From: Pegea sp. RAD2-039
Taxonomy: Eukaryota > Chordata > Thaliacea > Salpida > Salpidae
Direction of reading: 5' to 3'
NCBI GenBank assembly: GCA_034620365.1
Contig: JAQGEQ010000078.1
Location: forward strand, 62,001-126,000
Length of the DNA stretch: 64,000 nt
This document shows positions 30,206 to 43,300 of this stretch, piece by piece; position 1 is the stretch's first letter; every line of letters starts with the position of its first letter. The position numbers and the translations under genes are program-made. The notes below the pieces were generated by a model. That model was given only the letters and a program-made list of their open reading frames with translations, was not told the origin of the DNA and searched no databases.

Positions 30206-33200
30206 CTACATCACGTGGTCATCTTTAATTTGCAATATCTGATCTTGGAGTAAACTCCTAATTTGATTTTATCTGAATCACAATTGAAGTTTCAGTCACT
30301 TTTCAATTCATTTCAACTTCTCTTCATATATCAAAATCTCAATCTTCAAAATATTTTCACACCAAGCATTTGTTTGTGAAAATAATTTCAGATTTTATCT
30401 AACCAATCACAAGTTTGTGATGTTTGTTTAGCTTTTGCAATGATTTTATAAATGTTTTTATAGTGGCCTCAAGATTCGACGCTTTCATGCTTACCTTAAA
30501 GACTCGTCTGTTTTGACCAATGACAAATGATAACAGATGTATTATTCCTATAAAATCTCTTATTTTCACTTCTACTTTGACGTACATCTTCTGAAACATT
30601 TCATATTACTATTAGATGTTGACTTATTTCGAAAAAATTTTTATTGGTCATTCTGTTTGTTCAATCATTACATTAAATAAAAATAAACTGATTATTTCTA
30701 CAAATTTCAATTCTTAGCTCTAATTTCATATTGTATTTACAATTTTTACTGCTGCTAGTAAATATAGACTAGCTATAAGTAAACTAATCTATAAACTTTC
30801 TAATAATTGAGCTCAGAATGTTGCTAGTACTAATATTTGTTCGTCTTTTCCGCAGTATCTCGCATATTTTCATTTTAGCTGTTATAAAAGTGCTTGATAG
30901 TTAATCTAATCGTTAGACAATAACTCATTAAGATTCCTGTTTATTGTCAAGCTTTAAATCTGATTGCAATAGTATACAAAGTAGAAGACAGAACTAAGTA
31001 TATTTTAATTATAAAAAATAATAGCTGATGAATTTTAGTTTAACTGCATAGTTGATATAGAATTTGAAGAGAAAAATATTAATGTATTAGATTATTATCA
31101 ATGTTTCAATTGAGATTTTTATAATAGTTTTTAATAAATTATTTAGGTCTTAGATTGGTTATTAGAACTTTAAAGTTCAAAATCAGTCATAACTTCACAA
31201 AAATTTGTTCAATTAAACTTGGCTTGATTAAAGCCTACTGGCAAAATTCTGGTCAGTGTTAATTTATTCGATCAATAAAAGAGAAAATGATTATATAGAA
31301 GAAAAGTCAGTAATCAATAAATCATCTTTCAAAAGTAACTCAACTTCTAAATTTAGTTTTCATATAAAAAATCGCTGCAAAATTTAAAGAATGTATCTTA
31401 AACTTGTGTCCTAAACTGTATTGTTACTCAAACATTTAATTAAGATTATAAAAACTAATACAACTTTTAAAATAATAAAATTAATTTTATCTTTAGAAAT
31501 CGAACGATAAAGTAACTCATGTTCTTATATATTTTACCTATACAGTGTTTCTATTCTTTCTGTATTAATCTTATATTGTGATACTTACTTTCCAATTATC
31601 TCTTTGCTCGTAATTTTTGGTTTTTGTTTCATATAAAAGCTGTTAAATTTGTAACTCGCAGCCACGCGTTTTAATTAAATAATTTACCAGCTCAAAGATT
31701 CTTTAAAAAATACTTAGAAGATAGAGTACTATGTGTAGGAATTCATGCAGCATGATAGACCCTTAAAATAATAAATAAAGGTGTAGGGAGGTGTAAAAGC
31801 TATGAAAGAATGTCTTATGAAGGGTGCCTTTTGAAAGGGTGATCCGATTAATTTTTCAATTAAATTAAAGTACAGTAACATTTTTCAGTGACTTATGTAC
31901 TATATAAGACCAATGTTGTAACAATGATATGTTAAAACAAGGATATTTTCAATACGAGTAAATGATGAGTTTCAAAAAATTTTTTGAGTACCCAGTAACC
32001 ATTGTGTAGATTACATCTTTTCTTGGTAATCTTAATAAAACCCCTTAGGTCTTTGGTAAGACTGCACTAGTCTCTATGATCAATGGTAGGACTAGTTTAA
32101 TAATCTTTACTGTATTTTTCTCTCTTTGGTCAAGACTTTCTATGTCAAGGAAAGATTCTTAAAATTCTATTAGTCTTTAAAATGCTAGCATCTAGGCTAG
32201 TTCTCGTATTTCAGTAATTTGAAAATCTAGTAATAAATTTTCAAGATGAAAAGGAAGTCATTTTAATTTCAAAATCGAGAAAATCTATCGTCTTTCCAAC
32301 ACTTTTAACTTTCGTGGAATAACTGTTCCAGAAACATTCTAAGACAAATGAACAAGTTTTTAAAAACTTGTTAAATATTTTTTATAAAGAACAAGTACTT
32401 TTCAAATCATAAGTATTTAAACAGAGCAAATAAGAGTTAGTAAAACCAGTTTACAATTATGGTTAATGAATCCTAATTACGCTTTTTAATAACTTTGAAT
32501 TGTAAATTAAATCAACACTATTGTTTTATAAAAGTTACTTATCTGGCCGATACTTGAAGCTACTTTTATTGTCAAATCTCGATAATAAATATTTAATCTT
32601 TATTATTGAAGGGATTAAAAATATCATGTTCATAAAATATAACAAACTATTGTACCAGTTAGTTTTAGTACAGTGATCGTACTTGCTCAAAATGCTCTTT
32701 TAGTTTTCTAGTTATTGCGCTGTTAGCTTTTCTAACAGAATTTCACGCGGGAACCGATCAGCTTGACTTTATTTGTAGATCTATCTGTAGGTATCCTTAT
32801 AATCTACTAGTTTTGATTATTAGTTGTTTAAAGTCAAATCTGAAAATAGTGACTGTTTTTGTTCTTGAAATTTACTTTTAATTGTAATGTACGTGATAAA
32901 TAATACATAGAAATTTTTCAGCAGCAACTTTTATGATTCAATATTTGATATTTTTACTTTAACATATTATTGTAGAATTATACTTTGGTTTAATATCTAT
33001 TCAGAAATTGGCAAAACATGTTTTGATGTTTGTTTGAATAGAACTCTATCGATTGATTTGATAGAAATATAGAATTATATAGAAAGTTAGCTTGCTTAAA
33101 ATTATATATTAAACCTTATTTATTTCCAAAGTTATATTATGATTGGTTTATTGTTTTGTTTATAACCATAATAATTATTCTAAAATAAAGTTTAAATTTG

Positions 33201-34058
33201 AAGTCTTTATAAAAATTACATCCTGGTGTCTTTTTTATAAACTTTTTGATTTTTTTGATTGATTTAAGACATCATTTCTTGATTATAATTTATTTCTTTG
33301 AATTATTTATAACTTATTTGAAATTTTACTTAATAACTTGTTGCCTATTTTTAAATCTTATTTAATCTTATCATTTTAACTTATATTTTAACAAATTTCA
33401 AGATTCTATGGATGGTTTGCTGTATAATAATTATGATTTCTTAATTATTTTTCATAAGCTTTTTAAACTTTTTAAATTCCTTTTTGCTATCAGCTTCATT
33501 TAGTTTTTTTTATTTTCTTGTGACTTAAAAAAGATTCAAATCTTTTTATTAAAACTTTTTGTATATTATATTGCTATTAAAGTTTTTAGTCTTATGTTTA
33601 TTTTATCTAAACATTAAACTTTTTTTAAGTTGTTTATGATAAAAGCTTTTTATTTTATTTTTGTTGCTTATCTGAATTGTTACTCTTTGCTTGAAGTTTT
33701 TATTGCTTTTTACAAATTAAAATATTTTATTTTCTGTTAATATTTTTATATAACTTTTCAATAATAATTTAGTTGATATGTTTTTTAAATGAAACATTTA
33801 TTTTAGCATGATATAGAAACTTCATTGTGACCATTTTTTCATCTGCTCATTAAAAATGTAATCTTTATTGTGATGTTTATAAATGTAATGATAAATAAAT
33901 CTAATTTGTCACTAATAAATGTTGGAATGGTTTTCAAAAAACATAATTGTTTTAAATTAAGTTTAGATATACTATTTCATTTTTTAAAGATTTTTTAAAT
34001 AACCCAGTCATTGATATTTTTCAGTTTTTCTTAATATATATTTTTAAGGCATTTGGAA
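30206..34058. other. 3.85-kb intergenic region between FERRY3 and DEK
   Basis: No coding region supported. The first 480 bases are likely FERRY3 3' UTR. The stretch at 31760-31850 has a weak resemblance to the LINE 3' end in reverse but not enough to call. From about 32800 to 34050 the plus strand is conspicuously T-rich and ends in a splice-acceptor-like TTTTTAAG ten bases before the DEK ATG. Confidence 0.45.
32741..32790 (+). promoter_or_regulatory. Candidate DEK promoter/noncoding first exon with an E2F-like site
   Basis: In a very AT-rich region this patch holds CACGCGGGAA, which reads TTCCCGCGTG on the other strand and resembles an E2F site. It is followed by a possible donor (CTGTAG|GTATCC, intron from 32791). 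Joining it to the acceptor-like AG at 34047-34048 would make a 5' UTR intron of about 1.26 kb. This is inference from sequence only. Confidence 0.25.
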
Positions 34059-37000
34059 ATGTCTTGTGAAGAAGCAAAAGCAGAAATTATTAAAGAGGTA
34101 GTATTTTTTGTTTTACTTTTTTTGCTAATCTAATAATGTTGTTCAATTAGAGTGATGCAGATTCAACTAAAGCTACAAAAGAAATTCCAACTGTTATAAT
34201 TAGTTCTGATCAATTACAAAAAAAGAATGATACACAACCTGAAACTAAAGATAAAGTTGAAACCGAATCTTTTGAATGTGGAAAAGAAGACACTAAAGCT
34301 ATTAATCAAGATGACCAAACAAATGTGAAGAAAAAAGAAACTCAGAATGCTGATCACTTGATAAAAGAAAGTACAGAAGAAAGTCCAGCTGAAGGAAAAG
34401 AAGCAAGTTTGTCTGATGATAAAGAAGAAAATGAAGACACTAAAAAGCCTTGTCAGACTGATGAAAGCAAAGATGCAGTCGCATTGAAAAAGTGTTCATC
34501 TACTGAAGAAAAAGATGATGAAAAAGTAGAAAATTCAAGTGCAGTAGCAGAAGAAAGAAAAGTTTGTGAAAATCAGGATAATAAATCAGAATCTACTGAA
34601 AATCTTAAAAATAATTTGACGTGTGCTGAAGAAAAGGTTGAAAAAACGGAAGAAGTAAGTAATAGTAAAAGCAAAAATGAAGAAGAATCTATTCCAAATA
34701 AAAAAGCGGTCATTGATGTTGAGAAGGAAGAAGATAAAATCTGTAAAGTTGAATCAGAAGATACAGAGAAAGAGGTCCCAGCTAACGAATGTAATGATAA
34801 AAAAGAAGATGCTGAAGAAAGTAAAAAGGAGGAATTGAGTGTGAAAGATGAGATTGATGAAGAAGTAAACAAAGATGATGATGAGGATGATGAAGAAGAA
34901 GAAGAGAGTGAAGAGGAACTGCAGCGTAAGATCTAAATACAATTTGTAGAAGTTTAAAATCAATTTGATTAGTTGAAACTCTTTCAGAGTGATATATTTT
35001 GTTGTTAATTATGTTTTAGTTGTAAATTTGCTGTCAAATATCTAATGATTGATATGCTTTGGTACAGCTGGCTTGCTTGAAAGACCTGTTGTTATACTGG
35101 ATAGCAAACGAGAAAGAAAGAAGAGTATTAAGTTCAGTTTTCTTGAACAAAGTTTACCCACAAATTCTGAGAAGAAAAAGCTGGTGATACCTGCCGGGTG
35201 AGTTTTCATCAGTTATTACTTGTCACTGAATACTAACAGATACTTGATGAGTTTCTAAGTTTTCAAATTTATCGAGATTATTGCTTCATTACATCGTTCC
35301 TACCAATCTAAAGTTGTTAAAATTTGTATTTATTTTTGAAGATCTGGAGTAGAATTACGTGATCATCCAGTTGTTGAAGATCAGCTAGCCAAAAATCCTG
35401 TCGCTGATTTAAAAATCATTCATCGCCTATTTTATGGTGTTGGATCAGATGTTAGTAAACAGAAAATCAAATAACTCGTTTCTAACTTTTTTATTTTAAG
35501 GTTCGATCTTGCAAAAACAACTTGAAGAGTTTTACTGGATTTTCATTTGAGAAATCATCAAAAGATTTTCAGAAAAAAGAAGAATATTTAGGAAAGTAGG
35601 TGTCGTTTGAAGCAAGTAAAATCTTACTTTTTGTTTACGTTTCTTACATTAAGATTCACCTTGGCAAACCTCAAATGGACTGCCAGCGTTCTTGATTGTC
35701 ATCTTTCTGGTAAAACTAAAGATCAAATCATAAAAAGCATCTTGGAGTGGTGTATGTGTCCCAAACCATCCGGAAAGGTTTTTTTTTAACTTTATATAAT
35801 CAAAATAGCTCATAATCATGTAATCTTAGATGTTGATATCTTGCTAACTTTTATTTTATCAGAACAATCACCCACCACTTTATGTTTTTCGATATTTTAT
35901 GACTTTGAGTTAATTTGTCGGCTGGATTTTTAAAACTCAGCAATAAATTTGACTTTAACAACTTGATTCAGTAGAAAACTTTTTTAAGAGTAAAATCTTT
36001 AAAATTTCATCAGTTCAATAATTTTTGATTCTCTGAAATTGGATTTCTTTTCATGATGGTTGTGTCATAGTTGATAAATTTATCTTTAAGGCGGTAGTTG
36101 GAAAGAAAGGGAAGCGAAAAAAGAAGTCTTCATCCGTGACCAACAGTAAAAAGATAAAAGCAACTGTAAGTGATTACATCAATTACTACTTCCTCTAATT
36201 TTGTTAGACTTTATATTCGATCACACAAAAATTACATTTTTTATCTTCAATGAAGCAAGCTTCAATATCTGTTGTTACATAAATATCTTTTTTTCTATAA
36301 ATATTTGTCACTTTTTGAGATATCAAGTAACAGACAAATTACATTTGACCACTAAAGTTTTTATTAATCAAAAACGTTTCCTGAAATATTTTTGTTGACT
36401 TCTAACTTTTGTATGTTGCAAATGTCAGCTAAGTTTTCTATCTTGCTTCTTTCTCTTACGGTAGTTTATCTTCTGGATTTCAAATTCTATTTTTTTCTTT
36501 TATTTTTTTCAATTGTTTACAACTTAAGTCGACTTGTTATTTGTTAGTTGTTTATAGAATTACTTTTACAAAAGTTCTTAGTTTTATTTATCTTAGAAAA
36601 AAGTAAATATTTTTTCGATATAAACTACCTGATCTCGATTTTATTTGATATTTAGAAAAGTTTAACTTCAAAAATATTTCGTTACAAATTTTAGTTTAGT
36701 TGATTTTTTGTGAGAACTTTTTGTAAACACTTTTTACTTATTTACTTCTCAACCTAATATTTACTTTTGAATTGTTTTTAAAAGGCTGAAACAAAGAAAA
36801 AATCTCCAAATAAACCTGTGGTTAAAAAAGCTCCAAAAAAAGTTACTAAGAATGAATCAAACGGTAAAAATCATTTGTATCTTCATCAAATATTCATCTT
36901 TTTTTGATCCTCACAGACTCAGCAAGCTCTTCTAAGCGAAAAATAACCTCTTATCTTTCAAATGATATCAAATCTGAAAAAAAGATGAAAAAGACTTCAC

Positions 37001-37278
37001 CTCCGACTGTATATTCCCACTTGCATCCGCCCCAACTTCTAATTTGTTCCTTGCAGGATCACCAAATCCGCGAAGCAGTAACTGACATCTTAGACGGAGC
37101 TGATCTGGAGTCGATGACAATGAAGAACGTTTGTTGTAAGGTTTACGAGCTCTTCCCTAATCATGACATCACAGAAAGAAAACCATTCATCAAAGAAGTT
37201 GTCCGGGAGGTTTGAGAGCTCCACATCTGTTTCTGTGAATAACTACTCTCTCATTTTCAGGTGATCTCAAAGACTTAA
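34059..37278 (+). CDS. DEK: DEK chromatin protein homologue with enlarged acidic N-terminus, 562 aa
   Basis: Exons: 34059-34097, 34151-34925, 35068-35197, 35342-35450, 35501-35595, 35654-35777, 36091-36165, 36785-36863, 36917-37008, 37057-37209, 37261-37278. Exon 2 alone encodes about 258 residues of Lys/Glu/Asp-rich low-complexity sequence ending in a run of acidic residues. Then come a pseudo-SAP/SAP region (LHRLFYGVGSD-like segment, SFTGFSFEKSSKDFQKKEEYL, LSGKTKDQIIKSILEWCM and PKPSGK), basic nuclear-localisation-like stretches, and the C-terminal DEK domain (DHQIREAVTDIL, DLESMTMKNVCCKVYELFP, DITERKPFIKEVV). DEK binds DNA, favouring supercoiled and cruciform forms, and acts in chromatin architecture and mRNA processing. 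The human protein is 375 aa; the excess is the acidic N-terminus. Confidence 0.92.
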
Positions 37279-40010
37279 TGATGATCCGTCAATGATTTCT
37301 TCATCAAAGTCTTCTTCTGTTCTAAATTTTTGTAAATTTTTGGATACTGTCCAATTTTGTGTTTCTACTATTTTATACATCGGTTTTTTGATTACTTGTT
37401 ATATTTTAATAATCATTTTGAATGTTTTAAATGATTAGTTACAAAATGAAGTTGCTATCTTTGCCAATAGCCAGCTTCATGTTTTCAATTCTATTCGAGT
37501 TTTTAGGATTGTTTCAAACTGTTTTATGCTGTTGTTATTAAAACAGTTTAAAGAAGAGATAAATTGTTTGGTTTCTATCAACTTATCCACTCACTTACTG
37601 ATTTGAAATTAATACTATTTTGTGGTTAAATTTAAACATTTTTATAATTTTCAATCGACTAGTTTCCAAATAAATCATAATACATTTGAGTTGAGAGTTT
37701 GGAAACTTTTCTATTAAAACTTTCTCTTTTCTTCGTTTAGTGTGAATTTAATTTTAATTTCTAATACAATTTAAGTTCCTCTAGTTGTTTATTTTTATAT
37801 ACAAGTAAAATAATTTGTTGTTTCTGTCAATTGTTCCTTTAAATAGTCAAGTAGGGGAAGAAGTACTGGAAAGAATTCTGTTAAATATCTTTTCTACTTC
37901 GTATTCTACAAGTTGGTTGAAGAATTTCCATTCTTGAAAAATCAAATCATCTCTCTAGTTCTTGAACAATTTAACATTTAGAAATAAATTTGGTAATTTG
38001 TTATTACGTTATGATTATGAAATAATAAAGTTTTTTTCTTTTTATTTATCTGTTTAAGATGTTTTATAATTGATGAAGTTTTTGTTGAAAAGCTTTGTTA
38101 AATTGATGAGTTGAAATATCAGATAATCTAATATGATCTATTTGCTGATTACCAAGTTGTTCATCATTATCTAAAAGCTCTCAATCTTAACTCTTTAAAA
38201 TTTAAGGTTAACTATTCAAACAATTAAGATCTAAACTGAATTAGTTATTTGCATAAGCTCTTCAAAAAATGTTAAAGTAAAGAAAACTTGTTGACTTGTA
38301 AAATTAATTCAACTATTAGCAGTGTAGTTGTTTAAATAACGAATCTGAATATTTGAGTGATGTTAACTGTAGCACAAAAACTACTTTTAAACAAAGAGAT
38401 GATATCTTGAAACTAAGAATTGCAAAGATTCTCGATTTGTTAAACCCTGCTTTTAATCTGAGATTCTGTCATTAAATAAGAACAATAAGTTACACGAATT
38501 CAATTTCTTATCATTTATTAAGCTTGCTTATATAACTTTGTATCTAGATTAAACTAGTTCTTATCGATTCAATATTTTATTTTAGGTCTTAATCATGATA
38601 CACAATAAATCAAAAGTTAGTAGATGGTTAAAGTTTTTATTTAGGTAAAGTGAATAGATATAAAAGCCTTGATGGATTTCAGCAACTGTATAAATTAAAT
38701 TTAAAATTGATATATTAATTTAACATCATATTTAACCTTGATATTTGTTGTTAACATCTATATTATATTTGAACATAGATTTTGAGTATCTTTGTCAAAC
38801 TTTATTACAATTAAGCTTTTTTGTTATCAAAATATTTATTCAAATTGCTAAATTTTTATAAGTTTTTAAAGAAATTAATTATTTATTCTTCAGTTTCTCA
38901 AAACATCTCATTTATAGTTTTTTTTGTAGATCTGTATAAGAACTATATAAGTTATTTGAAACTAAAAATTTCAATCGAGTACAATTCAAAAGTGAATAAA
39001 TTTATTAAATATAAATTTTTAGTGTCTGGCAATTTACCTATCTATTTTCTATTTGTTCTACTTTTTTATATATCTAATATCGTGAGCCGGTTGGTAAACA
39101 TACCAAGTGAATTATTAAACATTTGTATTTATTAAACTATCATTTTGTTGTAGGTTCGCAACTATTATTAATAATTCATAAAACTCTCTCCTGATTAAAA
39201 TAGATTTACTTGAAAATTCACTAAGCCAACTAACTATTTTTATTAGACTTAATCTATTTCTAGACATTATAGATATTAATAACCAAAAGTAATTTCTTTA
39301 AGAAAAGTAGAGATTTCTATTAAACTTCAGTGAAGTTCTAAACTCTTTAGCAACCTTTCGTTAATAATTCATGAATTTTTTTACATAACTAGCAAAAATC
39401 AAGAAACAAATTATTTCTTATTCACAGGAATTTTAATGAAAGAATAAATCAAAAAATCATTTGTCAATTCTTTGTCTGTCTCAGTTTCTTGCTTTAAAGA
39501 TTTACTGAACATTTTAATATCTGTAATTTACTCTTTTTTTAAATATCCGATATCATGTTTGTTTTTTCAAACTAATTGAGTTTTAATATGATTAAAGATA
39601 CTTGAAAATTCTTTTTAGTTTTTAAAGATGATCTTTAATCTTCTTTTATGAATCTATGAATATCTTTTAGTGATTCTACTTTTTTAAATTTGTTTTTGTC
39701 ATCAATCTTCAAAGATTATATAATTCTTTCAACTTAAATCAAAGTAGAATATATTCAAATAAAAATTTATATAAAGATTCTAAAAACAAATATTTTAATA
39801 ATTGTATAAAGACTATAAAAGAAGAAAATGTTTATATCAAGTATAAATTATAAGAAGTAAATGAAATTTCATTCAGCAACTATCTATATGGATGATTTTT
39901 AAACAACCTGTAGAAGTAGAACAAGTTTTTATCAAATATCTTGTTTTGTTAGTATAACTAAACCTTCAAACATATCTAAAGTGATATCTGTAAATACTTA
40001 TTTTCTGTAT
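37279..40010. other. Intergenic between DEK and the LINE tail
   Basis: DEK 3' flank followed by AT-rich DNA. The 104-codon hydrophobic frame at 38821-39135 has the composition expected of chance AT-rich reading and is not called. Confidence 0.5.
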
Positions 40011-40080
40011 TTTATTTATTACAATAAATGCAAAGGAGGCCTAAAAAGAGCATCTCTCACTAACACACATTCTCACAAAT
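40011..40080 (-). mobile_element. LINE 3' end fragment, same family as 7850-9634
   Basis: Read on the minus strand it gives TTTGTGAGAATGTGTGTTAG, then GAGAGATGCTCTTTTTAGGC and ATTTATTGTAATAAATAAA. It matches the 3' UTR and tail of the LINE with scattered differences. Upstream similarity fades quickly, so it is a strongly 5'-truncated or older subfamily copy. Confidence 0.8.
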
Positions 40081-40923
40081 AATACTATATATAATTAAGT
40101 TGAAGAAATAGAAAGTAAAAGATGTAACAAATGACATTTCAGTAGTCCTCAAACAATATAACAGTGAACAATTACATATAATGTTAATACTGTAAATGAT
40201 TTTCACAATAGTGAAAAATCAATAATGGTTATCGCTGCATCCTCTACTTATTTCATAAGTTTCAAAATTTACTGACATTGTTGAGTTTTGTCATCCAAAA
40301 AGATAACAAGTTTTATTTGTAGATAATTCCTCAATAAAAATTGTATAAAATGTTTTAAAAGCATTTAAATTTTGTTATCAATAAATACTTGAATCTGATA
40401 AAACGAGAATTTTTAACTTAAACTGTCTAATCTTCGATTTACTCAAATCTATAATCACAACATAAAATCTTCCAACTGTATAAATCCGGTTAAATCGAAA
40501 TATGAAGTTACAAAGTTTAAAAAACTTTTTGAAATTGAAAAAAAAACTTCTAACAAGTCAACTCCAATTAGAAGTCACTATTCTTATCTAATCGGTGCTC
40601 CCAATAGATCTTCAAGAAGTTACATTTACAAGTATTTCCACCAACTATTTTTGCAGTATTCATCTCACAGAATTTATAATTGATATTTATGATTGTAAAT
40701 TTCTTCAACCACTCATAAATTAGTTGCAAGCAGCTTAATAAACATTTCATATTTATTTTAAAGCAAAACATCATTTAGCTGAACGAGTTAAAGATATGAA
40801 CTCTTAATAAGTAGAAACTAATTATCTAAGAATAGAAAATCATAGAGAAAACTTCACAGTGAAGTGATTTAACAAAAGGTGATGTTTAAAAAGATTCAAA
40901 ACTGACATGATGTAAAGTTAACA
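40081..40923. other. Intergenic downstream of DPCD
   Basis: Contains the presumed DPCD 3' UTR on the minus strand. The minus frame at 40568-40774 is not supported. Confidence 0.45.
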
Positions 40924-41909
40924 TCAGCTTTGTTTGCAATCTGCATCTCCATCAGCGTTTAACTTCATTTTTGAAAACTCTTTCACCAGCACATCATGAT
41001 CTTCTAAAATTTCTTTTGGTTTTTGATACTATAAAAATATATAGTTTTAAAATTAGTCAATTATTTAACTAATAAACAAACGTATTTAGCAATTATGATT
41101 ATTGAAAGAACTACCTCTGAAGTAAATCTTTGTGAGGACTTACTTGGATTATTAAAGTGTTGTTGGCGTGCGAAAAAGTTAGCTTGTCTCTCGACATTTT
41201 CAACTTGCTTCGTTTCATGTCTGGTACTTGAATTTGTTTGAAATATTTTCGGTTTGAAGTTCTCACTACAATAGTATAACCATCCTCACTTAATTGAACA
41301 TTGTACACGTTCAGAGGGTAGGGCAAGTTGCGAATTCGCCATTGAAAGTTTCGCTTAGTATCAATCCGTGTGCAAATAGGCTGGAAGACGAGATGAAGAA
41401 TTATTTTAAAAATTATATTTATCTCTCTGATGGTTTAAAAACATTTGAAATTGTATAAATAATAATCAATTATTTTAAAACTGTAAAATCTTTAATCAAT
41501 TTTTTACAAAAAAGGATAGAATCAATCTAAATGTCACAGGGAAAAAATCACTCACATTAGAATTGTTCTCAACTATATGCTCTTTCCCATTGACTAGCAG
41601 AGGATGTTGTGCTTCTGATTCACCGATTTCAACTTCCCACTGCTTAACTCCACCTAAATTACTTTTTCTTCTCCATTTTCTGACAATAAGTAGATTAGTT
41701 TTGACATCATATTCCTCACATAATTCAACTCCATCAGAAAGAACAAAATGAATTTTTCTGCGTCCTATAAGATTACAATTTCAATTTTTATTACTTCACT
41801 CAAATAATCAAGTAACATACTAATGATGAAATATAAAAATCGACAAACCGTCTTGTATAATGGCACTTTTCTTAGCAGACTTAAGTGTATTTACCCAAGT
41901 TTTACTCAT
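40924..41909 (-). CDS. DPCD: DPCD protein homologue, 203 aa, 4 exons
   Basis: Exons on the minus strand: 41849-41909, 41556-41764, 41144-41380, 40924-41028; the total is 204 codons. Conserved DPCD blocks are clear: IIQDGRRKIHF, CEEYDVKTNLLIVRKWR, FQWRIRNLPYPLNVYNV, IVVRTSNRKYFKQIQVPD, LTFSHANNTLIIQYQKPKE and a final DGDADCK. The length equals the human protein. Family knowledge: DPCD is linked to ciliogenesis and primary ciliary dyskinesia candidate loci and interacts with the RUVBL1/RUVBL2 ATPases as a co-chaperone-like protein with a CS-type fold. Its presence suggests the organism builds motile cilia. It lies 368 bp downstream of DMC1 on the same strand. Confidence 0.95.
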
Positions 41910-42277
41910 CACAAACTATCACTTAGCTTAATTAAATGTTAATTAATTTATAATCTAAAAATAAGAACAATATTAAAGTAAAGAATTTTAGAATTATTTA
42001 AGCTAAAGGGAAAATAAATCTGGAAATAAATGAAGAACTATCCTTTTCCACCTAAGTTCTATATGTTTTGTTATAAATACTCTATTTTAAAGACTTTCAC
42101 GATATAAATAGTTCTGTTACTATACTAAACTTACTATAAGGAAATTAAGTTGACTACAAAAAGCTTAAATAACAGCAATAGAAATCACGAGTTCTGTTCA
42201 AAAAAGTGAATAACTCTTCAAACTAAACAGCAATGTTTATAATTCAAAATACTTTCATGAACTTTCCTTATTCAATT
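41910..42277. other. 368-bp spacer between DMC1 and DPCD
   Basis: Holds the DMC1 3' end and DPCD leader, both read from the minus strand. No other element seen. Confidence 0.55.
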
Positions 42278-43300
42278 CTATTCTTTAACATCTGCAATAC
42301 CACCACCAGTGATAGCAAAAGTAGCTTCTGCTTCAGGCATGTCTGGACTATCATAAATTTTAGCAATTCTAGTTTCACCTCTACCTTTTCTAAGTGAAAT
42401 ACGAGTAGTTGAAGCATGTGCTAAAATATGACCCCCAATTGGTTTCTTAGGATCAACTTGAAATGACATGCTGGCACCTGGATCAGCAGTCATTTGATTA
42501 GTCAAAAAAACTGCCACATTATACTCTTCTGAAATTTTCTGAAGTCTTGAAAGCATTTGAGCTAGTTTTTGTTGCCTATCTGCAAGCTCTCCACGACCAG
42601 AAAAATCAACTCTAAATAAAGCCATAATAGAATCAACAATCAGTAACTTGAAAATATTTGGTTCTTCATGAAACTTTGCAGCAACATGATCTAATAACTC
42701 CATTTGATGTTCACTTGTATAAGCGCGTGCGTACATCACATTATCAAGTACAGCAGTTTGATCCAAATTGAACCTATCAGCAATTGGTCTAAGGCGATCA
42801 GGTCTGAAAGTATTTTCAGTGTCGATATAAACCACTTTTCCACCTGTATAATCATTTTCTCCAGGTAGTTGAGTAGTAACTGAAAGAGTATGAGAAAGTT
42901 GAGTCTTTCCAGTTCTAAATTCACCAAACACTTCAGTGATTGACATACTCTCAACACCTCCTCCTAAAAGTTTATCCAAATCTTGACTTCCAGTTGAAAT
43001 CTTAAAACACTGTTCCCTTTTCTGACTAAAACTTAAAGCAGTAGAAAATCCAACTTTCAACAGCTTTGCAGCTGCCTCTTTGATCTTATCAACTTTGTTT
43101 TCAGAAATTCCTTTAATATTAGACAAAGCTTTTTTAGTTGTCATTTGAACACCTTTCACTGTACATATTCCTGATTGTTTGAGCTTTTTTAAATCCGCCG
43201 CATTTACACCATGGTTTTGCAAGACATCAATATCAATAAAAAATGATTCATCATCAATTTCATCATCAGAACAATTGGCTACTACCTGGTCTGCTTGCAT
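42278..43300 (-). CDS. DMC1: Meiotic recombinase DMC1, 340 aa, single exon
   Basis: One uninterrupted frame of the exact length of human DMC1. It opens with the DMC1-type start MQADQVVA rather than a RAD51 N-terminus. It has the N-terminal helix-hairpin-helix DNA-binding domain (about aa 20-80), Walker A GEFRTGKT at 126-133 and Walker B LLIVDS at 219-224. It also has [55 protein letters not shown] and the ending [12 protein letters not shown]. By family knowledge it forms the presynaptic filament that pairs homologous chromosomes in meiosis. It has no coding intron, unlike its neighbours. A splice-acceptor-like TTTTTATTCAG lies just upstream of the ATG. Confidence 0.96.
   Translation of the reverse strand: MQADQVVANCSDDEIDDESFFIDIDVLQNHGVNAADLKKLKQSGICTVKGVQMTTKKALSNIKGISENKVDKIKEAAAKLLKVGFSTALSFSQKREQCFKISTGSQDLDKLLGGGVESMSITEVFGEFRTGKTQLSHTLSVTTQLPGENDYTGGKVVYIDTENTFRPDRLRPIADRFNLDQTAVLDNVMYARAYTSEHQMELLDHVAAKFHEEPNIFKLLIVDSIMALFRVDFSGRGELADRQQKLAQMLSRLQKISEEYNVAVFLTNQMTADPGASMSFQVDPKKPIGGHILAHASTTRISLRKGRGETRIAKIYDSPDMPEAEATFAITGGGIADVKE

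Noticed and set aside
31760..31850. Weak resemblance to the reverse of the LINE 3' end
   Set aside because: Only short, interrupted matches (AATAAATA, GGGAGGTG); not distinguishable from chance by eye.
34573..34872. 99-codon serine-rich minus-strand frame
   Set aside because: Antisense shadow of the acidic DEK exon, produced by the GAA/AAA-rich codons.
38821..39135. 104-codon hydrophobic open frame
   Set aside because: Phe/Ile/Leu/Tyr-rich composition is what AT-rich DNA gives by chance. No homologue recognised and no splice context.
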